Positions 34,321 to 45,614 of a stretch of DNA of 64,000 bases are shown piece after piece. The DNA lies in the NCBI GenBank assembly GCA_025345505.1, contig JANVCC010000020.1:51385523-51449522 (forward strand), given 5' to 3'. Within the stretch, counting starts at the first letter, position 1, and each line of letters starts with the position of its first letter. The position numbers and the translations under genes were made by a program. A model generated the notes under the pieces. The model was not told where the DNA came from. It was given only the letters and a program-made list of their open reading frames with translations, and searched no databases. This stretch comes from Todiramphus chloris collaris (taxonomy: Eukaryota > Chordata > Aves > Coraciiformes > Alcedinidae).

Positions 34321-36765
34321 CTGTAAAGGGCTGTTCTGCTGCAAGTCAGTGTCTTCTTTTGGAACATTAAGGTTAAATATTCCTAGAGAAGTGCCTGTGT
34401 TGGGATTACATGTTGGGATACACAGATGTGCACTGCGTGTGGAACCTCACACAGCGGTGAAGCCAAGCTTGCACTGCAGTCGGTCTTAGCTGAAAGATTG
34501 AAGATGGTCGTGAAAGACAATTCCTTCTGCTGTGTACGTACACAAATACACGCTGTACACCTTTTCTCTGGCTCCACTGGCCTTTCAGGTGCTGGTCGAC
34601 TGTGACTTCCCAAGCAGGCACATGCACAGTGGTCCCCCCAGCGTTAACATAAGCATAATAAGTCTTCTGAGTCTGGGAAGTGTCAGGCTTGTGTAGTGGT
34701 GCAAATCAGGGGATTTAGAAGCAGCCTGGGCCTTGGACACCCACTCTGACCAAACGCGTAGTGCGTACACTGTGAAGGCTCTCTCTGGATCTGCCAGACC
34801 TAGTCTGATGGGCTGCAGAGCCTCAGTGCTGCACATATGCTCCAGGTGTCCAGAAACACAGTGGTCCAGGCAAAGCTACTGCACATATGCAACAGCAACT
34901 GGTCTACTGAGGTAACTTCCGTAGCTGGAAATCTTGGCCAAGTCTCTTCCCAGACACCGGCTCGAGTCGGACAGGGGGGTAATGTGGGTATATTCTAGCA
35001 CTAGCCGGTAGTAACAAAACATGGTGAGTTGAGCAAGAGGGTAAACACACGGATCTCCCCTTAATTTTTTATAGAAACCAGGTTTCATAAATTCTTGCAA
35101 GGTCATAAGAAGGAGCCACTAGCTAGCGGAGCCAGTTAAATTGGCAGCAGATGGATGAAAGGCATAAGCAGCTCCAGGATCGGTCACTTAATAGGGAAGA
35201 CAGGTATTTTCTGCAACATGGGGAGAAAGCTCTGCTTTTTACTTCACTTGGCAGTGCAGGGGGAACAACAGTCTCAAGTTTCTCTGGGGAGAGATGGGAG
35301 GGCAGTCACAGTTCTTGAAATATAAACCACATCCCTGCAGTCTATGGATTAGTAAATTATGGTGCTATTGAGAAATGCTACTACAACATTAATACAGAAC
35401 ATAACAAATAAAGTGTCGGGGAAGAGGAAAAATTATTCTAATAAATGAAATGACGCACAAAGTTTCAAGTGTGGTAACACTCATAATCTGCCATGGCTAG
35501 AAACTGAGGGAATCTAATAACCACTGGTCAGGACCTAACAGGTTTTTCATAAGATGAATCCTGGAGTGCAGATCAAGAGAGTGTTCACACTTCTGCAGTC
35601 TTAAGCAACGGCCTTTATTAAAAACAAAGTCAGTCCTATTTTATAAAAAATTATAATCCATGAAGGCCTGGGCTGGTTTGGTTCCCCCTCCCCCCCCCGT
35701 TTTATTTACCTCCTTTCCAACGACTTAAGTTGTATCTGGAATGAGTTTGCTTAGTAGAACTTAGCAAGGTGCTGGAGTTTACCACGGCCAAGTTTGGCTC
35801 ATCTTCTTAAATGCAAAGCTCTTCATATTAGAGTAAGACCTGAGAAAGGGTTTGTGGTTTTACATTCCCAGGCACACGTTGGTAGTTAGAAGCTGCTGTT
35901 GTGTTTCTAAGTTACCACAGAACAGTGCGTATCAGAAGACCCAACCAAAGATACAAGGGGGACTGAAACAATCAGAAGTAAATGGGGCTTGTGGTCTTAA
36001 CACTGCAAAATCCTCAGAGTGGCCCCCACCAGTAGCCATCCTGCTTCCTAAAAGGGAACTTAAAATACAGACTTCACAGCAACTTCTCATTCTGTATCTG
36101 AGCAGTTCTGTTTAACTGTTTTCTCATCAGCGAAGCCAGGGTAAGGTCTTTTCACCTCCTGGCCTCTCATTCCTCTGCACTACCTTTTTCCTGGGTGATC
36201 ACAGCTGTTTGTGCAACAAGAGGATCCAGACAAGTCATCCAAGTTATTTTTAACCCTGATCAGTCGACAGATACAGATACCACACGGCTTCAGAGTCAAG
36301 TTTGTGGGAACACCTTGAGCTGGCACTGCCACTGAGGAAGAGGCATGCCCCGAAGCAGCCGTAAAAGGACGGAATTTATACCTTTGATGGTTAAAAGGAT
36401 GCGGTGGCCTGGCTTCACATTGCCCAGACAGCTGCTGAGAGCAACATTCCACTAAAATAACCCACAGCGATGCATATGGGCTATAGGACAATGTAGCGCA
36501 AAACAAAAACACATACACATTCACGAATCCCCACAGTCCTGCATTAGTTACCAGCTGCATTTTTCCGCACTGCTGTGCAAAATCAACACTGTCAACACAA
36601 CACATTCTGTCAAAAAATGCTGGTGAGCTCGTAGCATCGCCTTGGCCAGCTGTAGCATTTCCATTGCAACTGATGCACCTGACACTTTCAGCTGAGTGGG
36701 GTCGGGTCAGGTCAGACAGAGATGGGAGAGGGGGAAAAGTCACCTTGCCTGGTTTTTGTTCAATA
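34321..36765. other. Intergenic, no gene recognised
   Basis: Sequence between the probable ISM1 3' end and a CR1 fragment. It contains an alternative AATAAA (35407) and a C-rich run (about 35684-35698). A cysteine-rich open frame of 187 codons on the minus strand (36180-36743) has no homology or motif I recognise, so I do not call it a gene. Confidence 0.6.
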
Positions 36766-37463
36766 GAACATGAGCCAGCAGTGTGCCCAGGTGGCCAAGA
36801 CGGCCAACATCATCCTGGCTTGTATTAAAAGGAGTGTGGCCAGCAGGACTAAGGGCGTAATTGTACGTCTGTACTCGGCACTGCCAAGGCCTAATCTTAA
36901 ATACTGGATTCAGGTTTGGCTCCTCTCTACAAGAAGGACATTGAGGTGCCAGAACCTGTCCACAGAAGGGCAATGAAGCTGGTGAAGGGTCTGGAGAGCA
37001 AGTCTTACGAAGAGTGGCTGAGGGAGCTGAGGTTGTTTAGCCTGGAGAAAAGGAGGCTGAGGGGAGACCTTACTGCTCTCTACAACTACCTGAGAGGTGG
37101 TTTGTACTCATATTTGGGCTGGACAGACCACACAGAAACCTGGCAAGTGTCATTCCTAGCAAAGCAGGGGCCAGTCTCTTCTCCAAAGTAACAAGCTATA
37201 GACCAAGAGGAAATGGCCTCAACTTGCACCAAGGGATGTTTAGACTGGATATTAGGAAAAATTTCTTTCCTGAAAGGGTTGTCAAGGCCTGTCCCAGGCT
37301 GCCCATGGCAGTGATGAAGTCCACATCCCTGGAGGGATTTAAAAGCCATGTAGATGTGGTGCTGAGGGACGTGGTTTAGTGGTGACCTGGCAGTGCTGGG
37401 TTAACGGTTGGACTTGATTATATGAAGGGTCTCTTCCAACAAAAACAATTCTTTTATTCTAAG
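36766..37463 (+). mobile_element. CR1 LINE 3' fragment with internal insertion
   Basis: The last about 700 bp of a CR1 element: the end of ORF2 (similar to [20 protein letters not shown] and onward), the 3' UTR and a decayed octamer tail ATTCTTTTATTCTAAG. It aligns well with the 3' part of the copy in ISM1 intron 2. After the CTACAACTACCTGAGAGGTG segment the alignment is interrupted by about 60 bp absent from the other copy (from about 37105 to 37166), and it then resumes with GGGCCAGTCTCTTCTCC. The inserted sequence has a second copy further downstream. The element is heavily 5'-truncated and inactive. Confidence 0.9.
37105..37162 (+). repeat. Direct repeat copy 1, inserted in CR1
   Basis: A 58-bp segment starting TACTCATATTTGGGCTGGAC and containing CAGACCACACAGAAACCTGG. 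It interrupts the CR1 3' fragment and matches 37792-37849 at 51 of 58 aligned positions with no gap (offset 687). It is absent from the CR1 copy at 17.9-19.7 kb. Confidence 0.85.
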
Positions 37464-40400
37464 AATCTGCTGCTTCCTGGCAGTATATATGTGAGCTATG
37501 TAGCGAGGGGATGCCCCTGCCAGACCGCAAAGAGCCCTGATGCTGGTGGGCAGCAGAAAGGCAGCAAGGGAGCACCTGACCCTCCGGGTGATGGCCCAGG
37601 GAGCTGCCGGAGGCTGAGGAACTACTGGTGCTTCCCCCGTTGGCCTCCCTTTGCTGCCCTTCCTGCTCTCTCCATCAGGGAACCCCTGGAGCCACCCTGC
37701 ATGGCTCGATGCTGTGGGTGCCTGCTGGGCAGCACTGCTTTGGCTGACTCTCAGCAGCACGGGGTCACAGTCATCTGTCCTTGGGGAAAATTACTCAAGT
37801 TTGGGCTGGACAGACCACACAGACACCTGGTGCGTGCCATTCCTAGCAAGGTCAAGAAGCTGTTGGAGCAGGGAGCCTGTTTATAACCCACCCAGACAAA
37901 CTTTCTCTGTAAGGCTCCATAGAGTCACCCACAATACCATTCGGCCCCATGCGAGGGGCACTGGCATGGCAAGGCCATTTCTTTTTAACCCAGAGGAGGA
38001 CACCTGCAAAACTGATGTGGACAAGCTCGGATCTCTTTATACTCACCACAGTAAGACCAGCAGTAAGCACCAGAATAAAGATGACACTTTTTCCAGCGAA
38101 GTGGTGTGAGTGCGTGTTGCTGCCTGACTGCACGGCACGTCTGTGACAGCTGAGTGAGCATGTGTTTTTCTATCACCGGTTCCCCCCTCCCTTCCCTTTG
38201 TAACTTTTAATGGAAAAATGTGTGGGCAGTTTCCATTATGCCTGCGCTGTTTCAGACAAATTAAGGGGTTGGCTAAGAAATCACTGGTTTCGTATTTCAT
38301 ATAAAATACACACACACATATGCATATATTTATATATCTATGTAAATGAATTTAGGATATCCTCTAGCCATGCGCTGTATAGCAGCATGTTGCCAAACGG
38401 AGTGGCCTACACAAGATCACTTCCTTTGGGGCTGCACAGGGGGGGCGAGGCTATTTTTGCACTTGCATGTGGGGAGGAAGGCCGGGAAACTGGAATGGCA
38501 GCAGTCCTTCGGCTCTGCCTTCTACTTTCGAAGTGGCAGGTTTCTTCATTGTCCCTTTTCAGCTGCATTGCTAAAGCCACATATGCCTTTTATGACTGTG
38601 ATGATTTTCTATCAGTTTAGGGAGTTACAAATTTTTTCCTTATTTGTTCTCTATCACAAGAAGAATCTGGGGGTGATTTTTAAACACACAGAGAAGCCTT
38701 TCATTCAGTAAAATGCGCAATTCATAAGGGATTCAGAATGTTATATTCTGGAAGTGATAGCAGTATTACACAGGTCAAACTGGCCAAACCTAACAAAAAC
38801 CAAGTGTGGGCGGCTCTAGGTTTCAGAGGCACGCTTAGATAATATTTCCTTTTTAAAACTGGGCAAACAGCATTATATGTGTTAAATGTCAGAGTTTGCC
38901 GTTTATTACGGACCTGACCAATGCTCTGCTTCACTCTCAGAAAGGCTCTGGTATGACTCCGAAGTATGCCTGAAACAAGGGACAGCACCTGCACACAATG
39001 GTGGTAGAGGCAGGATGCGAGTCAGAAGGTTTGGGGAGCAGAGAAGGCTGGGGAACCAGCTCCCACTCCAAGCACTGTCTTCTGGGCTGGCTCCTGCTTC
39101 TGCATTAAGCCAGACGTTTGTCCCCAAAGCCAAGCTGCAGCCACCCTCTTCCCCACTTCCTGGGGGCAGCTTTTAGGGGGACATTGCTCAGCGACAAAAA
39201 ACACACCCAGGGCACAGCTGGCCTTGGGAGAAGCCCATCTGGCAGATCAGTGACATCTCAGTCAGGTAAGAAGATGGGAAAGGTGCACACGTACTTGACC
39301 ATGCAGACACCAGGATTCCTGCATCCCACTGTCCTCAGCAGCATTTACTGTCAGGCAATCAATAGGGATCACCTTCAAACACAGCCTGGCTTCATAAACC
39401 TCCCACCTGCCAAAGAAGCATGAGGGCAAGTCTCAAGCAGCTCACCAGCACTGATGCACTGATGTCACCTCCTGAATGGCAGGGGCATCCAGCCTGGCAT
39501 GACACCTCCGTCCAAAGCCAGCTTCCCCCAGAAGGCAAAGGCACAGCTCCATCTCACGTGCAAATGTCCTGGCTATTCCAGTGCATCCAGGCACACCAGT
39601 CAGTGATGCCTTAGAGACACAGCAAGGTCTGTCACCACACTCTGCAGCAGCAACCATGTCTGAGAGCAAAGGTGATCTGCTTTCAATGCAGCAGTTCTCC
39701 TGCATAACCCTCATCTTACAACCTGCCTGGGAAACACATGGAAAAGGAGTGTAGAAACAGGATGAGTCTCCTCGGGCTGAGAAAGAGGACAGAGTAACAG
39801 CAATGGAACTGAATTTTGGACAGTGTGGTGAGGAAACAACAGTGCATTGAATTACCAAAGTGGCCTCATTAAGGGTCACCAAAATTTAAATCCAGATGTG
39901 GATAATGATATCCTGAAGGAGGACAGCCTCCAAGAGGTGAAAGTCAGAAGGAACAATACAAGTCTTGAAAAGGAGCTGAGCAAAAGGGAATGTTGAAGCA
40001 GTGCCCAGTTTCCAGCAGGCTGAGGACTTCCTCGCCTGGCTGTGCACTCACAGACCCATTCCCCACCTACTTTACCATGTGTTTAATTACCACTAGGTAC
40101 ATAAGACCAGAAAAGCCAAGTAGGTGTAAAGGGAGGAAAAGCTACTGAGCCTTTTTTTCCTGACTAGCAGCCCACACGATCTCATGCTCACAGAGGCCAC
40201 AGCACAGTGGTAGCTGCACCACAGCTTTTAGCTGTCCGCGAGAGGTCGACGGCAATGGTTAACCTTGACAAATAACTATGTTTGCCCTTGCCCATAGTGG
40301 CCCAGTCATCAGTATTCCTGTAATTTAATGTGGCTTTTGCTCAAAAGGTCAACCCCCTTTCCCTCACGCCCATAGCAACCACCCAGGACAGTGGGTTTGC

Positions 40401-43400
40401 CCCCCTCCCAGCACCAGTGGCTGCACAACAGAGCAGAGGTATTAACTTTGGGCCACTTTGCAACAAGCCTTTTTTGCCAGAAGGAAAGGAAGACCCAACC
40501 TCGTCCTCCTAGCACACAGACAGGAGGTACAAAGTCACCAGAGCTGCACAGGCTGAAGGTGGGAGAGGAAGCTGACCCAACCTCAGCCTCAAACACAACC
40601 GCATCTATCATTGCTAGGTTGGGTGGCCTGGTTAGAAATCCAGCGCTGCTTTTGCAGCCAGCAGGACTGCCCCAAGGATTCAGCAGTGTGCTCTGTGTCT
40701 GACTGTCACCAGCACTGACAGGGAGCAGGAAGGTGTGAAGCCCTGAGAGCTACGTACTTCAAGATCTAACTATGTACAAGACCCAATGCTGTCAAGCTGA
40801 ACCTTATTCTGGGGATGGAAATATCACCCAGGCAGCCACACAGGGAGCTGTGCCTCACCCACACCAAAGGGCTGCAGGGAAGGACAGCTGAGCTGTGACA
40901 TCTAAGTTGCTCTCAGGGGGTGTTTGGCCTGCATTAGAAAGGAGGTGGGACCAGGTAGATCCAGCTGTCGAAGAGGAGATCTGCAAGGCTAGTGAGTCCA
41001 ACAGGACTGGTCCATCTGACACCTCCAGGCTGGCAATTATACTGCAAGCTGCAAAAGTCTCTTTAACCAGAGCTTGAAGAGGGAACAGAAAATCTCTCAG
41101 AAACTGCGGTATTTTTCCTCCCAAGAATATCCACCTGTTTGTCCCACAGACTGCCTTCTGCAAAATTTCCCACTGTTTGCAGCAGGCATATAGCTACAAG
41201 CTGTATAACCTATTCAAAGCCAGAGCCCTCCAGAGGCCTTCACTGTCTGGAAGCAAAACAAAGAAGGCAAACAGCAGCACTATCACCCTCCACACAGTTG
41301 AATGTCAGCCACCACATTGCTGTGCCCCCAAAATGCCAGGAGCTGCCAGGACCTTCTTTGTACCAGCTTTTCTACCTGCTGGCTGAGTTGTTCAGGTAAA
41401 GCGAGGTGTGGACTTCAGCAAATGCTATTGTAACCAGCCAAGACCACTTTGAAGGCCTTCTCTGAAAGATACCATGCCAACACATTTGCTGATTACCCCA
41501 TGGTGCAGGGGACAAGTGACAGCATCTCTCCTACTGCTAACTTGCCCTGTGTCAACTTCACATGAATGTGGTCACACGTAGCAGAGGCACCACTGCAGGG
41601 TCTGACAGCACAGCTCAGCGTCAACTGGCAGTGGCCATGGCATTTCTCTGACTTATCCCAAGACACTTCTCATGCCAGATTTTAATTTGTTTTAGATGGA
41701 AAAGGCAAAACCTGACCTCCTGCATGAAGACAATTTGTCTCTTCTGGATGAATTCCAGCACAAGGAGGGTACTTTATACATATGGGCTCTCTTTCATGTT
41801 TGATTGCTGGACTAAGATCACATTGTTGTCCGGCTCAAGGCGGGATGCGGGGGTGGGAAGCAAAACTCACACAAATCAGGAAAGCATTAGGTAAACTTAG
41901 CTAAGAATACATCTTCTGACCAAATGGAGAGTGAGGCTCTTTCATATAATTAGACTGTCTGCAGGAAGTCAAAAAGAACAAACTGTGATGGTGTCAGTGC
42001 TGTGGGAAACGTGCAGTCCCCAGGAGATAACTATGTCTCTTCCCCAATGCATTGGGTCAGTGTCCCTGGGCAGGCTGCAAGGGAGAGCGCAGTTGAAAAC
42101 ATCCCCAGAAACTCTGTCATTGTGTTGCAGCTCAAAATGCCATCCTTCATTCAAAGAAGAGCCATGCACGAATAAAGGTGACGTGTGACTAATCAAAAAG
42201 TGTTCGAATACTGTCTTAGATTTGCACAAGCTGAGCAAAATGCTGGGTTTTGGTGGTAAAGGGCCAGTGGCACAACCGGCACAAGAGCAGGTCAGATGAA
42301 TGGGACTGTACTGTGCGCTGGAAGGAAAGATACTGAACCAGCTCAGGGCATCAAACAGTAAATGATCCTGTCCTTCATACAATGACTCTTTCTGTAATAA
42401 CCTTCTCCTCAATAGGAATGGTACAAGTGGAAGTTGAAATACACAGGCACAGCAACGGGCGTATGAGTCTGACACCCACATTTCTGCTCAGCGCCACCTA
42501 CGGTGAGCAAGGCGGGATACAAAGGGCCAGCTCCTTCACCTTCCAAAGCCAACAGCAAGGTTCAAAATCATCGTTTGCCCAGTCCGTTGTTTCAGGAATG
42601 AACTCTTTACCAAAAAGAAACAAATAAACATTGTCCATTCTTTTCCAAGACATTGAGCAAGAGTAACTTGTAAATTGCTTCCAGCAACTTCGAGACAACA
42701 AGGGAACAAACAACTATCAACAAGCATTACACTCGTTGCTTCACACAAAACCAGTTATGAGACTGAAGGGATCCTGACAGGCAATTGGAAAGCATTCCCT
42801 TTCATGCTAAATTTATTGTATTTTAGACCAATTTTCCATAATTTAAAATGTGCGATGTAATAAAGAGCTGGAATGCCTTCTTTTGCTGTACTATTTCACA
42901 CCCAAGGCCTCAGAGCACTTTTGTGAATCAAACTCTGCGATAGTTTTGCAAAGCAAACTGTTTAGGAAGCAAAGGACTGGAACTAGAGCACAGTTTTCAG
43001 AGCTGTTGGTGGTCACAGAGGAGCATCCCAATATCTGGCCTCCCATGCTAGGACTATGGGCTTTTCCTGCCTTGGGTAGGTATCTGCTGACAACCCCCTG
43101 GTTCCCTTCCCCTGATGCTGGAGCTCGTCACCTGCACATTCACGCTGCACTGTGCCCCAGCACTGAAAGAAATTCAGAAAGAAAGGTGAGATGGTTTCAT
43201 CAGGAGAGGGGAAAGCAGGAAACAGACAATGAAACACTGCACATTTTGCACTACTTCATATTCTCCCCAGGAAGGGAACAGTATCAGCTACATTGGCACC
43301 ATTGCTAACAGGACCATAGCTAACTGGGACCATTTGACGGTCCCAGTTCAATTCTCATGGACAAGCAGCCCCCACTGCAAAAGCCAGTTGTAACTGGCAT

Positions 43401-45524
43401 TGTTAGACAAAGAGCTCCAAGCCTGAGCAAATATAAAGGCTTTTAAAGTGCTGCTCCTTGGTGATCTCACAAAAACACATATGGTCGAGGTTTTTTTCAG
43501 AACTTCCATGCAAAGGAACTTGCCTATAACCATAGGCAGTGGTAACGCAAACTTCTTTAGATTATTGGCACATAACCAAAGGGCTTCAGGGGACTACAAG
43601 CTGTTGGCTTAACTATACCCATAAAGCTCGTACAACCCCTTTTTAAGTTGTTCTGCCACCACAGGCAGAATTTCCAGACAAAATGGGGAAGGAGCTGGGG
43701 CCTTTCCACTACAACAGCCTTTCTCACATGAGCATTACGTTAAAAACAAAATCAGTTCTCTGACAATGCTTCTTACACACTTTCCAGTGGGAAAGGCAGG
43801 CACAGGGAGCAGAACTGCAAGCATACCCACTATGGTTTCAATGCTCACCATACTCACTGCGTTTCTATGCCACTGAGTCCCTCTCAGGAGTCTCAGCTGC
43901 TACGTTTGTTCATGAACTAATTTTCCCCATAGCTTTAAAGCACGAAAATTAATATTAAACTCATGATTTTTAGGGAAACTCATGGTTTCAGGAGAATTAA
44001 CCTGGTCAGAGAGGAAGAGCTGTCGCTAAACTGGGACCTGACTAAATCACTTTTCCCATAGATCTCCATTTACTTCTGAAGGTATAAGCACAATTAGGGA
44101 AAATTACCAGAACATAAATGTCTTTAACGCTGGTATTTCTTCAGATTTCAGTAATGATGTCTCATATCAATCATTAATCTAGGCAGAAACCGAGCAGTCA
44201 CCAGGTTGTGTGGGGCAGAAGACTGTGCCCATATTAAACACTCTCCACACCTTAAAGCAGCACATACACTTACAAATCCTCTGCACCTCAAAGAGTATGA
44301 AAAAAGGGTGCAAGCAGCTGGTGCCAATGGTACAGACGTTTGCTCTCAGCGGCTCTCAGGAATGCACTGCTCGCGGGACGGCTTGATGATACGTTGTCCT
44401 GCATCCAGGAGGGCTTTGTTCTCTGTGGGGTGAAACCTCAGTCTTCAGTTTATTAAATGCAATTGCAGAAGCCAAAAGGATGAGTCACAAAGCCAGTTGT
44501 GTAAGCACGCATACGATGAAAGCACAGAGGACATGCGTTTTCCTCACGGAGGATCGCTTGGGTCTGGCAAAGCCCTGCTGGTGGGCATGGGCAGTTGGGA
44601 CATCACCCCCATCCATCACCTCCCATCCAATGACAGTGAGGGCTCAGGCAGATGGCAGGTGCAGGTATTGGCCTCCCTCTGACACGATGCTGCCTCTCTC
44701 CGCCTCACTGGCCACATCATCTTCCAAACCATCTTCTCACTGCCCCTGTGCCCCAGACCCTTTTAAAAGATAAGTTAGGAAAAGGGGAAGGAAGGGGAAG
44801 AGTGATGAGCACCCTGAAAGTATTGGTGGCAACAGAAGTTGCCGGCTCAGGACACCTTCACCCGCGAGGAGATTACAAACAGCACTGACTGTGAGATGCA
44901 AAATATACAGAAGCAAGAGCTGCAGCATGTCCTGGCTCAAGCTGGGCAGCATTTTTCAGATCTGCCCCCCTGCTCAGCCAATTGCAGAGACTTCACCAGG
45001 ACCAAACACCTGCCCGACCACAGGAGCCACAGCGGGGCAGGCAGGATGGGATCCTGCTTCGCTTCTGCGTTGGGCCTGAACAACGGGCTTTTGCTTGGGA
45101 AAAACAGGGCTGCCTGTGGAGCAGCACTGCGGGAGAGGAAAGGGGGAGCAAACACCTGTGGCTGCTGCTGCTGCTGCTCTGGCAGAGATGTCTTGACCTC
45201 AGAGAGCTTGTATCCCCACAGGATCTGGAAGGAAAACAAAAGCTACAGCTTAAAGTCAGCTCTGAGGACAGCTGTGCCTTTACATTGCCATCGCTCACAA
45301 GTTTCCACCCCACGGCTGTGAGCTCCACTAGTGGTGTAGGTAGACACTCAGAAAAGCAACCAGGGGTCGGATCCGCTTTGTTCTCCTCACCCAGACTGTC
45401 TCTTTTCCTTACCCCCTGCCTCCAGCCAGATGTGCTCACTCCCTCTCTCCTGCCAGCCCTTGCATTCACCCTGGTGTTAATTCAGCAATTCAATTCAGGA
45501 AGATGATCCAGCTGAAATCCTTAG
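37464..45524. other. Intergenic, no gene recognised
   Basis: Long gene-free stretch, moderately GC-rich at 37.5-37.9 kb and 38.9-45.5 kb. Many overlapping open frames up to about 175 codons occur on both strands around 42.0-45.5 kb. They lack family motifs, conserved starts and splice structure, and reflect low stop density. Other than the direct-repeat copy at 37792-37849 and a short CTG run near 45162-45176, no repeat, RNA gene or mobile element could be supported. Confidence 0.55.
37792..37849 (+). repeat. Direct repeat copy 2, outside CR1
   Basis: Second copy of the 58-bp segment found inside the CR1 fragment, in the same orientation, 687 bp downstream. Seven mismatches separate the two, four of them in the stretch between CCTGG and CATTCCTAGC. 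It lies in GC-rich non-CR1 sequence and is followed by GTCAAGAAGCTGTTGGAGC, which is not in copy 1. Confidence 0.85.
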
Positions 45525-45614
45525 CAAGAGAGAAAGAAAGAAAGAAAAAAAAAAAAAAAAACACTTTCTTTGAGTAAAAAAAAACACCTAATTTTCTAAA
45601 AAAAAAAAAAAAAA
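45525..45614. repeat. Purine-rich (GAAA)n and oligo(A) tracts
   Basis: A strand-asymmetric low-complexity block: about six GAAA/AGAA units followed by 18 A, a short spacer with A9, and then a run of about 17 A (45598-45614). It shows no recognisable element boundaries. Confidence 0.9.

Noticed and set aside
36916-37191. 91-codon open frame
   Set aside because: CR1 ORF2 tail read into the 58-bp insertion, not a host gene.
41969-42481. 170-codon open frame on the minus strand
   Set aside because: No recognisable family, and no signal peptide, repeat or domain pattern seen; most likely chance.
44839-45506. Overlapping long open frames on both strands (up to 174 codons)
   Set aside because: GC-rich sequence with few stops on either strand, no motif, no splice structure, and homopolymer tracts just downstream.
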